DNA of 64,000 nt from Nocardioides cavernae (GTDB lineage: Bacteria; Actinomycetota; Actinomycetes; Propionibacteriales; Nocardioidaceae), in assembly GCF_013410035.1 (NCBI RefSeq), contig NZ_JACCBW010000002.1, forward strand, positions 1,427,913-1,491,912. Reading direction: 5' to 3'. A program made the position numbers and the translations under genes. Positions 8,339 through 16,979 of the stretch are shown piece by piece. Below the pieces are notes generated by a model. The model was given only the letters and a program-made list of their open reading frames with translations. It had not been told where the DNA came from and searched no databases. Position 1 is the first letter of the stretch; each line of letters starts with the position of its first letter.

Positions 8339-8353
8339 CAGTGTCACTGTGAC
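8335..8353. promoter_or_regulatory. 19-bp palindrome upstream of etfBA, candidate operator
   Basis: GTGACAGTGTCACTGTGAC centres on T8344: the 13-bp core ACAGTG-T-CACTGT is perfect and 8 of 9 pairs match over the full length. It overlaps the stop codon of the preceding gene and lies about 100 nt before etfB. Size and symmetry resemble TetR- or GntR-family sites. A -10-like TAGTAG follows near 8396. Confidence 0.5.
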
Positions 8354-8450
8354 TGACCCCACCCGGCACGCCATTCCGGTCGGGGGTGACCGGCTAGTAG
8401 CCTCCGAAGCACATCCGACTGCACAGGAGGGGCCGCGAGGCCACACCACC

Positions 8451-9251
8451 ATGAACATTGTTGTCTGTGTGAAGTACGTGCCGGACGCCACGGCCGACCG
8501 CAAGTTCGAGGACGACAACACCGTCGACCGCGTCGGCGTCGACGGCCTGCTGTCCGAGCTCGACGAGTACGCCGTGGAGCAGGCGCTCCAGTTCCGTGAG
8601 AAGCGCGAGGGTGAGGAGATCACCGTCACCGCGCTGACGATCGGCCCCGAGAAGGCCGTCGACGCCGTCCGCAAGGCGCTACAGATGGGTGCCGACTCCG
8701 GTGTCCACGTGGTCGACGACGCGATCGCCGGCTCCGACTACCTCGGCACGTCCCTGGTGCTCGCCAAGGCGGTCGAGAAGATCAAGGCCGACGCCGGGGT
8801 GGACCTCGTGGTCTGCGGCATGGCCTCGACCGACGCCTCCGGGTCGGTCGTGCCGGCCATGCTGGCCGAGCGCCTCGGGATGCCGCAGGTGACGCTGGCC
8901 TCGGTCGTGGAGTCGCAGGGCGACCAGGTGCGGATCAAGCGCGACAACGAGGGCTCGACCGAGGTCATCGGCGCGACCCTGCCGATCGTGCTGTCCGTGA
9001 CCGACCAGTCCGGCGAGGCCCGCTACCCCTCCTTCAAGGGCATCATGGCCGCGAAGAAGAAGCCGCTCGAGACGTGGTCACTGAGCGACCTCGGCCTCGA
9101 CGCCGACCAGGTCGGCCTGTCCGTGGCGTACTCGCAGGTCGAGGACACCACCGCGCGCCCGCCGCGCACCGCCGGCGAGATCGTGACCGACGAGGACGGC
9201 TCGGGCGCTGGCGCGCTGGTCGACTTCCTCGCCTCCAAGAAGTTCATCTGA
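8451..9251 (+). CDS. etfB: electron transfer flavoprotein beta subunit
   Basis: 266 residues, the usual length. The N-terminus MNIVVCVKYVPD and the segment VVCGMASTDASGSVVPAMLAERLGMP are diagnostic of EtfB, which binds AMP and shares the FAD-containing interface with EtfA. The dimer passes electrons from acyl-CoA dehydrogenases to EtfD/ETF-QO. AGGAGG lies about 20 nt upstream, rather far, with a weaker GCGAGG nearer. etfA follows 14 nt downstream. A palindrome at 8335-8353 is the likely control site. Confidence 0.95.
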   Translation: MNIVVCVKYVPDATADRKFEDDNTVDRVGVDGLLSELDEYAVEQALQFREKREGEEITVTALTIGPEKAVDAVRKALQMGADSGVHVVDDAIAGSDYLGTSLVLAKAVEKIKADAGVDLVVCGMASTDASGSVVPAMLAERLGMPQVTLASVVESQGDQVRIKRDNEGSTEVIGATLPIVLSVTDQSGEARYPSFKGIMAAKKKPLETWSLSDLGLDADQVGLSVAYSQVEDTTARPPRTAGEIVTDEDGSGAGALVDFLASKKFI

Positions 9252-9265
9252 GGAGCTGCGTAGAC

Positions 9266-10219
9266 ATGTCTGAGGTCCTTGTTGTCATCGACCACGCCGA
9301 GGGCGAGGTCAAGAAGCCGACCTACGAGCTGCTGACGATCGCGCGCCGCCTCGGTGAGCCGTCCGCGGTCTTCTTCGGCCCGCCCGACCAGGGCGACGCC
9401 GTGGCCGAGAAGGTCAGGAAGTACGGCGCCGCGAAGGTCTACGTCGTCGACGACGCCCAGATCAAGGGCTTCCTCGTCGCGCCGAAGGCCGAGGCGCTGC
9501 AGCAGCTCGCCGAGAAGACCAGCCCCGCTGCGGTGCTGCTGCCCTCGACGTTCGAGAACAAGGAGGTCGCCGGTCGCCTGGCGATCAAGCTGGGCTCGGG
9601 CCTGATCACCGACGCCGTCGACGTCGCGGACGGTGGGGTCACCACGCAGAGCGTGTTCGCCGGCAACTACACCGTGCAGGCGAAGGTCACCACCGGCACG
9701 CCGATCATCACGGTCAAGCCCAACTCCGCCGCGCCCGAGGAGTCCGAGGGCGCGGGTGCCGTCGAGGCGTTCGCCGCCACGATCTCCGACGCGGCGAAGA
9801 CCGCGCAGATCGTCGCGACCCAGCCGCGGCAGTCGACCGGTCGCCCCGAGCTGACCGAGGCCGCGATCGTCGTCTCCGGCGGACGTGGCACGGGTGGCGA
9901 CTTCGCCCCGGTCGAGGGATTCGCCGACTCCCTCGGTGCGGCCGTCGGCGCCTCGCGCGCGGCCGTCGACTCGGGCTGGATGCCGCACGCGTTCCAGGTC
10001 GGCCAGACCGGCAAGACCGTCTCCCCGCAGCTCTACGTCGCCAACGGCATCTCCGGCGCCATCCAGCACCGGGCCGGCATGCAGACCTCCAAGACGATCG
10101 TCGCGGTCAACAAGGACCCCGAGGCCCCGATCTTCGAGCTGGTCGACTTCGGTGTGGTGGGCGACCTCCACGCCGTGCTGCCCGCCGCGACCGAGAAGGT
10201 CAAGGAGCGCAAGGGCTGA
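9266..10219 (+). CDS. etfA: electron transfer flavoprotein alpha subunit
   Basis: 317 residues with AGGAG 10 nt before the ATG. The FAD-binding C-terminal domain is evident: [39 protein letters not shown] and [12 protein letters not shown], followed by [19 protein letters not shown]. It forms the heterodimer with EtfB from the same operon. A perfect GC-rich hairpin (10240-10270) directly downstream ends the transcript. Confidence 0.96.
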   Translation: MSEVLVVIDHAEGEVKKPTYELLTIARRLGEPSAVFFGPPDQGDAVAEKVRKYGAAKVYVVDDAQIKGFLVAPKAEALQQLAEKTSPAAVLLPSTFENKEVAGRLAIKLGSGLITDAVDVADGGVTTQSVFAGNYTVQAKVTTGTPIITVKPNSAAPEESEGAGAVEAFAATISDAAKTAQIVATQPRQSTGRPELTEAAIVVSGGRGTGGDFAPVEGFADSLGAAVGASRAAVDSGWMPHAFQVGQTGKTVSPQLYVANGISGAIQHRAGMQTSKTIVAVNKDPEAPIFELVDFGVVGDLHAVLPAATEKVKERKG

Positions 10220-10239
10220 TCGCCGCCCGACCCGAGACC

Positions 10240-10270
10240 AACGCCCCCGGCCGCAGCGGCCGGGGGCGTT
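10240..10270 (+). terminator. hairpin terminator after etfBA
   Basis: A perfect 15-bp stem (AACGCCCCCGGCCGC at 10240-10254 and its complement at 10256-10270) begins 21 nt after the etfA stop. There is no long U-run, common in high-GC actinobacteria. It may also serve the convergent minus-strand gene that ends at 10296. Confidence 0.8.
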
Positions 10271-10295
10271 CGTCATGTGGTGGCGGGCCGGCGGC

Positions 10296-11888
10296 TCACC
10301 ACACCGAGGCGCGCGCGACCCACTGTCCGTCGCGCTGCGCGATGCGCAGCGTGTAGCCGCGGTCCCGCGTCCCGAGCACCTGGAACTGCACGGGCCGCCC
10401 CCAGAAGGAGGCCTGCGCCTCGGAGCAGCGTCCCGGCAGCGCCGGGAGCCTGGTGCGCGAGAGCCGCGACCACCCCTCCGCGGACGAGTGCGACAGCACG
10501 TCGGGCCACCCGCGCCGGCCCCCTGACGTGGCCAGCAGCACGGCGCCGTCGGGTCCGTCGGGCACGACGACGTCGCACGCGCCCCTGACCCCGCCCGGGA
10601 GCGTCACGACTCCCCGCTCGCCGGAGACGACCCACGTACGGCTGCGGCCGGGGACGGCGACGTACCGCCCGTCGTCGGACACACCGAGCGGGTGCACGCC
10701 GGACCGCAGCGCCTGCCACGTGGCCGCGTCGCGGGTCGTGAGGACGACGCCGAGGTGGCGCCTGCCGCACTCGAGGGCGACGACGAGCACGTCCAGCGGC
10801 TGCTGGGTGGCGGTGTCGCCCCACCGGCACCGCGCGTCACCGGCGTCGTGGACGGTCGCGGCCGGGCCCCACGCCTGGGCTGCCTCGTCGTAGACCTGGG
10901 CGCGCACCTGACGCCCGTCGGCCGAGCCGACGGCGACGAGGGGAAGGCCCGGCGCGGTGAAGAACTGGGTGGAGAGGCGTCGCTCCACCCGCTCGAGCCC
11001 GGGTGCGTCCGTCGGCGCGACCCGGGTGACGGACCACGGGGACGCGGCGTCCGGGCGCGAGACGACCGCGACGAGGGCGGGGTTCGGGAGGTAGCCGAAC
11101 AGCGCGGTGTCGGCGTCGACGTTGACGAGGTCGGCCTCGGAGGAGCAGGCGTTGCCGAGCGCGACCTCCTGCCGGACCGGCACCGCGTCGCCCGTGCCCG
11201 TCAGCACGACGAGGGGGCAGCGCTCGCCGACCTGGCCGCCGTAGAGGAAGGACACCTGCTGGGTGTCGGTGATCGTCGCGGTGACGGTGTACTCCTGCCC
11301 GCGGGCGCGCACGGCGTGGTCGCTCCAGCCGGCCGGGGTGCGGGTGGTGTAGCGCCGGTGCATCGGCCAGACCGCGTTCTGGCCGTCAGGGGAGATCCCG
11401 GGCTCCTCGTAGGCCTCCCCGTCGAGACGGTGCGACGACCAGGTCACGCCGTCGGGGGACCAGAGGGCGCGCGAGGCCACCGGTGCGGTGTCCTCGTAGT
11501 AGCCGCCCTCGTCGCAGAGCGCGATCGCGGCGACGGCGCCGTTGGCGGTGCGGGCGTCGACCGCTCCGCACCGCACGCGGGCGTTGCGCACGACGTCGCG
11601 TCGCGGACCCCACGTACCGGTCGCCGCGTCCCACCGCCGCGAGACGACGGCGCGGTAGCGCTCGGTGGCCCACAGCCGGAGCCGGTCGCCGTCGGACATC
11701 GTCAGCTCGACGCCGCCCGGGATGTCGCGCGGCAGCGCGGCCGTGGGGAGCGGGGCGGAGGACGCCGCAGCCGGGAGAGCGGCGGACGCGGTCGCGTGGG
11801 CCGCGGGCGGCGCGGCCTGGCTGGTCGGCGTGGTCAGGACGGCCGCTGCGGTCGTCAGCGCGACGACCATCCCCGTGATGCGAGACAT
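10296..11888 (-). CDS. large exported protein, unknown function
   Basis: 530 residues. A signal peptide (about residues 1-26, [25 protein letters not shown]) leads into an Ala/Pro-rich linker and a long beta-rich domain. Short blocks such as [27 protein letters not shown] and [19 protein letters not shown] recur and suggest a beta-propeller-like fold, as in exo-alpha-sialidase-type repeats, but no full Asp-box series is seen. A -10 box TATGGT lies 6 nt before the ATG, so the transcript is probably leaderless. It is divergent from proA. Confidence 0.65.
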   Translation of the reverse strand: MSRITGMVVALTTAAAVLTTPTSQAAPPAAHATASAALPAAASSAPLPTAALPRDIPGGVELTMSDGDRLRLWATERYRAVVSRRWDAATGTWGPRRDVVRNARVRCGAVDARTANGAVAAIALCDEGGYYEDTAPVASRALWSPDGVTWSSHRLDGEAYEEPGISPDGQNAVWPMHRRYTTRTPAGWSDHAVRARGQEYTVTATITDTQQVSFLYGGQVGERCPLVVLTGTGDAVPVRQEVALGNACSSEADLVNVDADTALFGYLPNPALVAVVSRPDAASPWSVTRVAPTDAPGLERVERRLSTQFFTAPGLPLVAVGSADGRQVRAQVYDEAAQAWGPAATVHDAGDARCRWGDTATQQPLDVLVVALECGRRHLGVVLTTRDAATWQALRSGVHPLGVSDDGRYVAVPGRSRTWVVSGERGVVTLPGGVRGACDVVVPDGPDGAVLLATSGGRRGWPDVLSHSSAEGWSRLSRTRLPALPGRCSEAQASFWGRPVQFQVLGTRDRGYTLRIAQRDGQWVARASVW

Positions 11889-11926
11889 GGGCCGACCATA
11901 GGACGGATCGGCCTACCCTCGTCGTC

Positions 11927-13177
11927 ATGAGCAGCGAGGAAGCCGTACGCCACGCCGCGGGTCGTGCGCGGACCGCGAGCCACGAGCTCGCCACCGCCAC
12001 CCGCGCGACGAAGGACGCCGCGCTGCACGCGATGGCGGACGCGCTGCTGGCTTCCGCCGCGCAGGTGCTGGCCGCCAACGCCGAGGACGTCGCACGCGCC
12101 GAGGCGGCCGGGACGGCGGCCAACATCGTCGATCGGCTCCGGCTCGACGACGGCCGGCTCGAGGCGATGGCCCGGGGCCTGCGCGACGTCGCGGCGCTGC
12201 CCGACCCGGTGGGCGAGGTGCTGCGCGGCAGCACGCTCGCCAACGGCCTCGAGCTGCGCCAGGTGCGCGTCCCGTTCGGCGTCGTCGGGATGATCTACGA
12301 GGCGCGACCCAACGTCACCGCCGACGCCGCCGGCATCTGCCTCAAGTCCGGCAACGCGGTGCTGCTGCGCGGCTCGTCCAGCGCCCGGTCGAGCAACCTC
12401 GCGATCGTCGAGGCGATGCGCGGTGCGCTGGCCGCCAGCGGCCTGCCGGAGGACGCCGTACAGCTCGTCCCCGGCGACACCCACGACTCCGTCAAGGCGC
12501 TGATGCGCGCCCGAGGGCTCGTCGACGTGCTCATCCCGCGGGGCGGCGCCGGGCTCATCCGCAGCGTCGTCGAGGAGTCCACCGTGCCGGTCATCGAGAC
12601 CGGCGTGGGCAACTGCCACGTCTACGTCGACGCCTCCGCCGACCTCGAGCAGGCGCTGGCGATCGTGATGAACTCCAAGTCCCACCGCACGAGCGTCTGC
12701 AACGCCGCAGAGTCGCTGCTCGTGCACGAGGACGTCGCCGACGAGTTCCTCCCGATCGTCGTCGAGGCGCTCCAGGACGCGGGTGTCCTCGTCCACGGCG
12801 ACGCCTCGTTCGCGGAGTACGACGACGTCGTGCCCGTGACCGACGAGGACCACGCCGCCGAGTTCCTCGGGCTGGAGATCTCCGCCGCGGTCGTCGCCGA
12901 CGTCGAGGGTGCGATCGCGCACATCCGGCGCTGGTCCTCCGGCCACACCGAGGCGATCGTGGCCCGCGACCAGGCGACGGTCCGGCGGTTCGTCGCGGCC
13001 GTCGACTCCGCCGCGGTGATGGTCAACGCCTCGACCCGCTTCACCGACGGGGGCGAGTTCGGCTTCGGCGCAGAGATCGGCATCTCCACCCAGAAGCTCC
13101 ACGCCCGCGGCCCGATGGGCCTGCCGGAGATGACGTCGAGCAAGTACGTCGTCGTCGGCGAGGGTCACATCCGGTGA
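11927..13177 (+). CDS. proA: gamma-glutamyl phosphate reductase
   Basis: 416 residues, normal for ProA. It reduces gamma-glutamyl phosphate with NADPH in proline synthesis. The aldehyde-dehydrogenase fold carries the catalytic cysteine Cys230 in [33 protein letters not shown] and the C-terminal [24 protein letters not shown] are diagnostic. No ribosome-binding site precedes the ATG; TACCCT at 11914-11919, 7 nt upstream, suggests a leaderless mRNA. The partner proB is not in the window. nadD lies just downstream. Confidence 0.96.
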   Translation: MSSEEAVRHAAGRARTASHELATATRATKDAALHAMADALLASAAQVLAANAEDVARAEAAGTAANIVDRLRLDDGRLEAMARGLRDVAALPDPVGEVLRGSTLANGLELRQVRVPFGVVGMIYEARPNVTADAAGICLKSGNAVLLRGSSSARSSNLAIVEAMRGALAASGLPEDAVQLVPGDTHDSVKALMRARGLVDVLIPRGGAGLIRSVVEESTVPVIETGVGNCHVYVDASADLEQALAIVMNSKSHRTSVCNAAESLLVHEDVADEFLPIVVEALQDAGVLVHGDASFAEYDDVVPVTDEDHAAEFLGLEISAAVVADVEGAIAHIRRWSSGHTEAIVARDQATVRRFVAAVDSAAVMVNASTRFTDGGEFGFGAEIGISTQKLHARGPMGLPEMTSSKYVVVGEGHIR

Positions 13178-13229
13178 CCGTGCGCCCGGCCGTGCGTGGC
13201 CGTGCGCCGGTGACGGTAGGCTGGCGCCC

Positions 13230-13376
13230 ATGCTGAGCACCGTCATCACGCTGGCCGCCGAGGCCGAGAGCGAGCCCGCCGTCAGCCCCTACGTCATCGG
13301 TGGCGTCGCGCTCGCGATCCTGCTCGTGCTGCTCCTGGCCGTGGTCTCCTTCGGTGGCGGACGCGAGCACAGCTGA
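13230..13376 (+). CDS. 48-residue single-pass membrane protein
   Basis: A short gene between proA and nadD. After a short N-terminus it has one hydrophobic helix ([22 protein letters not shown]) and a GGGREHS tail. A clear -10 box TAGGCT (13217-13222) stands 7 nt before the ATG with no ribosome-binding site, so it has its own leaderless promoter. I recall similar mini-proteins at this locus in other actinobacteria. The function is unknown. Confidence 0.7.
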   Translation: MLSTVITLAAEAESEPAVSPYVIGGVALAILLVLLLAVVSFGGGREHS

Positions 13377-13389
13377 GCGGGACGCTCGC

Positions 13390-14016
13390 GTGACTGGGAC
13401 CGCCGCCGGGCGGCGCATCGGGGTGATGGGTGGCACCTTCGACCCGATCCACCACGGCCACCTGGTCGCGGCCTCGGAGGTCCAGGCCTGGTTCGGCCTG
13501 GACGAGGTGCTGTTCGTGCCGACGGGCGACCCGTGGCAGAAGAGCGACCGCGACGTCACCGAGGCCGAGCACCGCTACCTCATGACGGTCGTCGCGACGG
13601 CCGCCAACCCGCGCTTCAACGTCTCCCGCGTCGACATCGACCGCGAGGGCAAGACCTACACGATCGACACGCTGCGCGACCTGAAGGACGAGATGCCGGA
13701 CGCGGAGCTGTTCTTCATCACCGGCGCCGACGCGCTGGCCGACATCTTCACCTGGCGTGACGCCGACGAGCTGTTCGCCCTCGCGAACTTCGTCGGCTGC
13801 ACGCGGCCCGGCTACGAGATGGACCCCGAGGCCCTCGCCAAGATCCCCTCGGACCGCGTGACCATGGTCGAGATCCCCGCCCTGGCGATCTCGTCCACCG
13901 ACTGCCGCGACCGCAAGCGTCGCGGCGAGCCCGTCTGGTACCTCGTGCCCGACGGCGTCGTGCAGTACATCGCCAAGCACGACCTCTACAGCACCGGAAG
14001 CAAGGACTCTGCATGA
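13390..14016 (+). CDS. nadD: nicotinate-nucleotide adenylyltransferase
   Basis: 208 residues from the GTG at 13390; the family motif starts soon after, which argues against the longer frame to 13300. NadD transfers AMP from ATP to nicotinate mononucleotide in NAD synthesis. Signature motifs: [12 protein letters not shown] (residues 14-25) and ISSTDCR near the C-terminus. The stop overlaps the rsfS start (ATGA), so the two are translationally coupled, the standard actinobacterial arrangement. Confidence 0.95.
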   Translation: MTGTAAGRRIGVMGGTFDPIHHGHLVAASEVQAWFGLDEVLFVPTGDPWQKSDRDVTEAEHRYLMTVVATAANPRFNVSRVDIDREGKTYTIDTLRDLKDEMPDAELFFITGADALADIFTWRDADELFALANFVGCTRPGYEMDPEALAKIPSDRVTMVEIPALAISSTDCRDRKRRGEPVWYLVPDGVVQYIAKHDLYSTGSKDSA

Positions 14017-14372
14017 CTGCCACCGACCACGCCCTCGAGCTCGTCGCCGTCGCGGCCCAGGCCGCGCACGACAAGAAGGCCGACCAGGTCCTGGCCTTCG
14101 ACGTGAGCGACCAGCTCGCGATCACCGACGCCTTCGTGCTCGCCAGCGCGAGCAACGAGCGCGCCGTGGGCGCGATCGTCGACGAGGTGGAGGACAAGCT
14201 CCGCGAGGCCGGCGCCAAGCCGATCCGCCGCGAGGGCCACAAGGAGGGGCGCTGGGTGCTGCTCGACTACGGCGAGATCGTCGTCCACGTCCAGCACGAG
14301 GAGGAGCGGTCCTTCTACGCCCTCGAGCGCCTCTGGAGCGACTGCCCGCTCATCCCGCTCAGCCTGACGTGA
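14013..14372 (+). CDS. rsfS: ribosomal silencing factor RsfS
   Basis: 119 residues. RsfS binds uL14 on the 50S subunit and prevents subunit joining during starvation. Family motifs: [32 protein letters not shown] and the C-terminal [28 protein letters not shown]. It overlaps nadD upstream and the phosphatase gene downstream by 4 nt each. Confidence 0.95.
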   Translation: MTATDHALELVAVAAQAAHDKKADQVLAFDVSDQLAITDAFVLASASNERAVGAIVDEVEDKLREAGAKPIRREGHKEGRWVLLDYGEIVVHVQHEEERSFYALERLWSDCPLIPLSLT

Positions 14373-14989
14373 GCCTGCCGCGGACGCTGGTCGTCATGCG
14401 CCACGGCCGGACGTCGTGGAACGACGCCGGCAGGGCGCAGGGCCACGCCGACATCGAGCTCGACGAGGTCGGCCACGCCCAGGCCGCTGCCGCCGCGACC
14501 GCACTGGCGCGCCTCGGGCCGACGCGCATCTGGTGCAGCGACCTCGCGCGGGCCCGCCAGACCGCGGAGGTGCTCGGTGCTGCGACGGGCGTACGCCCCG
14601 AGGTCGTGCCGGCGCTGCGCGAGTACGACGTCGGCACGCGCACCGGGATGACCTTCGACGAGTTCGAGGCGGCCTTCCCCGAGGAGTACCTCGCATGGCT
14701 GGCCGGCGACGAGTCCCTGACCGTCCCGGGTGCGGAGACGACGTCCGACGTACGCGCGCGGCTGGTGCCCGCCATGCGCGCCTGCCTGGACGCGCTCGCG
14801 CCGGGGGAGACCGGCGTCGTGGTCGCGCACGGCGCTGCCCTGCGCGTCGGCGTCGCCGGGCTGCTCGGGTGGACCGACGAGATGGACGAGACGCTCGCGG
14901 GCATGGACAACTGCCACTGGCTGCGACTGCGCGAGCACGTCCGGTTCGGGCACCTCCAGCTCGCGTCCTACAACGAGAGCGCCACGTGA
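14369..14989 (+). CDS. histidine phosphatase family protein (phosphoglycerate mutase-like)
   Basis: 206 residues, GTG start overlapping the rsfS stop. The RHG motif is MRHGRTSWN with phospho-accepting His12, and the second histidine is His154 in VVVAHGAALR; the acid residue lies in ALREYDVGTRTGM. The substrate cannot be read from sequence. Members at this locus have been called glucosyl-3-phosphoglycerate phosphatase or broad phosphatases. The start codon is ambiguous within a few codons. Confidence 0.85.
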   Translation: MSLPRTLVVMRHGRTSWNDAGRAQGHADIELDEVGHAQAAAAATALARLGPTRIWCSDLARARQTAEVLGAATGVRPEVVPALREYDVGTRTGMTFDEFEAAFPEEYLAWLAGDESLTVPGAETTSDVRARLVPAMRACLDALAPGETGVVVAHGAALRVGVAGLLGWTDEMDETLAGMDNCHWLRLREHVRFGHLQLASYNESAT

Positions 14990-15456
14990 GCCACCGGGCC
15001 CGCGAGGTCGACGTCGCGCTGAGCCGGCAGCTGGCCCGGGTCATGGACGACGCGGTGACGGTGCCGGGCACCCGGATCGGGGTCGGGCTCGACGCCGTCA
15101 TCGGGCTGGTGCCGGGCATCGGCGACGTCGTCGGCAGCGCGCTGTCGGGTGTCATCGTGCGCGACGCGGTCCGGGCGCGGGTGCCGATGGTCGTGCTCGC
15201 CCGGATGGGCCTCAACCTCGTCGTCGACGCGCTGCTGGGTCTCGTCCCGGGCGTCGGCGACCTGCTCGACGTCGCGCACCGCGCCAACCGCAAGAACCTG
15301 CGCCTGCTGCTCCGCGAGATCGAGCGCGAGCCGCTCCGCGAGCCCCCGAGCGGGGCGTACATCGCCGGTGCGGTGGCCCTCATGGTGGTCCCCCTGCTGG
15401 CCGGGGTGGCCGCCGCCGTCCTCGGGATCTGGCTGGTCTGGCGCCTGCTGACGTGA
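14986..15456 (+). CDS. DUF4112 membrane protein
   Basis: 156 residues, starting in a GTGA overlap with the phosphatase gene. It has two similar segments, GVGLDAVIGLVPGIGDVVGSALS and LVVDALLGLVPGVGDLLDVAHRAN, which are the DUF4112 signature, and a C-terminal transmembrane helix (AGAVALMVVPLLAGVAAAVLGIWLVW). Function is unknown. It closes the nadD-rsfS-phosphatase operon. Confidence 0.8.
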   Translation: MSHRAREVDVALSRQLARVMDDAVTVPGTRIGVGLDAVIGLVPGIGDVVGSALSGVIVRDAVRARVPMVVLARMGLNLVVDALLGLVPGVGDLLDVAHRANRKNLRLLLREIEREPLREPPSGAYIAGAVALMVVPLLAGVAAAVLGIWLVWRLLT

Positions 15457-15470
15457 GGGGGACCCCCGAT

Positions 15471-15500
15471 TTCACGTGCCGGTCGGGTGTCGGCTAGTGT
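15471..15500 (+). promoter_or_regulatory. probable promoter of tRNA-Ala
   Basis: TTCACG (15471-15476) and TAGTGT (15495-15500) are separated by 18 nt, with the expected start about 5 nt before the mature tRNA. Confidence 0.45.
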
Positions 15501-15511
15501 TCTCGGCTGTT

Positions 15512-15584
15512 GGGGCTGTGGCGCAGCTGGTAGCGCATCTGCATGGCATGCAGAGGGTCAGGGGTTCGAGTCCCCTCAGCTCCA
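15512..15584 (+). tRNA. tRNA-Ala(GGC)
   Basis: A full cloverleaf can be drawn. The acceptor stem GGGGCTG pairs with CAGCTCC, followed by discriminator A15584. The D arm is GCGCAGCTGGTAGCGC, the anticodon stem TCTGC/GCAGA holds loop ATGGCAT with anticodon GGC, and the T arm is AGGGG-TTCGAGT-CCCCT. There is no V-arm extension. The 3' CCA is not encoded. It reads GCC, a very frequent alanine codon in this DNA. Confidence 0.97.
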
Positions 15585-15589
15585 CCGAC

Positions 15590-15623
15590 GATGAACTTCC
15601 ACTCGCACGAGTGGAAGTTCATC
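15590..15623. repeat. perfect 16-bp inverted repeat after tRNA-Ala
   Basis: GATGAACTTCCACTCG (15590-15605), a 2-nt centre, then its exact complement (15608-15623). It starts 6 nt after the tRNA and ends in TGCATTT. It is much less G+C-rich than its surroundings. It could be a terminator, an operator for rocD 126 nt downstream, or a repeat element. Confidence 0.7.
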
Positions 15624-15748
15624 TGCATTTCGGGCCCTCGAGCGCGAGGCGTGATGGAGGTCCGCGCGCACGGGCGGAAATCCATCGGTGGTGCGGACCA
15701 GCGACGGGCGAATCGGCGTTCGACGGGCGCCGGTGGCACCATGGCTCC

Positions 15749-16975
15749 ATGACCGTGACCGACGTCTCCACCAGCCCCGCCACCGCGGCCCACATCGAGG
15801 CCACGGAGAAGTACGCCGCGCACAACTACCACCCGCTGCCGGTGGTGCTGGCGCAGGGCGACGGCGCGTGGGTGATCGACGTCGACGGCAAGCGCTACCT
15901 CGACTGCCTCGCGGGCTACTCCGCGCTCAACTTCGGGCACTCCAACGAGCGCCTGGTGGCGGTCGCGCGCGAGCAGCTCGGCGCTCTCACCCTGACCAGC
16001 CGCGCCTTCTTCAACGACAAGCTCAGCGGCTTCGCCGAGGCCCTGACCCGGCTGACCGGCAAGGACATGGTCCTGCCGATGAACTCCGGCGCCGAGGCCG
16101 TCGAGACCGCGATCAAGGTCAGCCGCAAGTGGGGCTACGAGGTCAAGGGCGTGCCCGCCGGGCAGGCCACGATCATCACCATGGAGGGCAACTTCCACGG
16201 CCGCACCACCACGATCGTGAGCTTCTCCGACGACGACGTCGCGACCTCGGGCTACGCCCCCTTCACCACGGGCTTCCGCCGCGTGGCGTACGGCGACGTC
16301 GACGCGATCGCCTCCGCCATCGACGAGACCACCGTCGCGGTGCTGTTCGAGCCGATCCAGGGCGAGGGCGGCGTCGTCATGCCGCCCGAGGGCTTCCTGC
16401 GCGACCTCCGCGCGCTCTGCACCGACCGCAACGTCCTGATGGTCGCCGACGAGATCCAGTCCGGGCTGGCCCGGTCGGGGAAGACCTTCGCGTGCGACCA
16501 CGAGGACGTCGTCCCCGACATCTACGTCATGGGCAAGGCGCTCGGGGGCGGGATCTACCCCGTGTCCGCGATCGCGGCCGACCACGACGTCATGGACGTC
16601 ATCACCCCGGGCTCGCACGGCTCGACCTTCGGCGGCAACCCGCTCGCCGCCGCGATCGGCACCGAGGTCGTCGCGATGCTCGAGGAGGGCACCTTCCAGG
16701 CCCGCTCGGCCGAGATCGGCGAGCTGCTGGAGGCGGGCTTCCGCCCGCTCGTCGGCCAGGGCCTGTCGGACGTACGCGTGCGCGGCGCCTGGGCCGGCAT
16801 CGACATCGACCCGACGCTGATGTCGGGCCGGCAGATGTCCGAGGCGCTGATGGCGCGCGGCATCCTCGCCAAGGACACCCACGGCTCGACCGTTCGCTTC
16901 GCCCCGCCGCTCGTCGCGAGCGACGAGGACATCGCCGTGCTCGTCACCGCGGTCCGCGAGATCCTCGCCGGCTGA
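15749..16975 (+). CDS. rocD: ornithine--oxo-acid transaminase
   Basis: 408 residues, a class-III PLP aminotransferase. It converts ornithine and 2-oxoglutarate to glutamate-5-semialdehyde and glutamate, linking arginine breakdown to proline. The PLP lysine is Lys263 in VMGKALGGGIYP; other motifs are NFGHSNERL, MNSGAEAVETAIK, NFHGRTTTIVSFS, LFEPIQGEGGVVMP and VADEIQSGLARSGK. Among class-III enzymes, these favour RocD over acetylornithine or GABA transaminases. The 5' boundary is not decided by a clear ribosome-binding site. The next gene begins 5 nt after its stop. Confidence 0.88.
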   Translation: MTVTDVSTSPATAAHIEATEKYAAHNYHPLPVVLAQGDGAWVIDVDGKRYLDCLAGYSALNFGHSNERLVAVAREQLGALTLTSRAFFNDKLSGFAEALTRLTGKDMVLPMNSGAEAVETAIKVSRKWGYEVKGVPAGQATIITMEGNFHGRTTTIVSFSDDDVATSGYAPFTTGFRRVAYGDVDAIASAIDETTVAVLFEPIQGEGGVVMPPEGFLRDLRALCTDRNVLMVADEIQSGLARSGKTFACDHEDVVPDIYVMGKALGGGIYPVSAIAADHDVMDVITPGSHGSTFGGNPLAAAIGTEVVAMLEEGTFQARSAEIGELLEAGFRPLVGQGLSDVRVRGAWAGIDIDPTLMSGRQMSEALMARGILAKDTHGSTVRFAPPLVASDEDIAVLVTAVREILAG

Positions 16976-16979
16976 CACC

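Noticed and set aside
15749..16975. Assignment as acetylornithine or GABA aminotransferase
   Set aside because: No arg or gab genes are adjacent and the N-terminal AAHNYHPLPVVL matches ornithine transaminases better.
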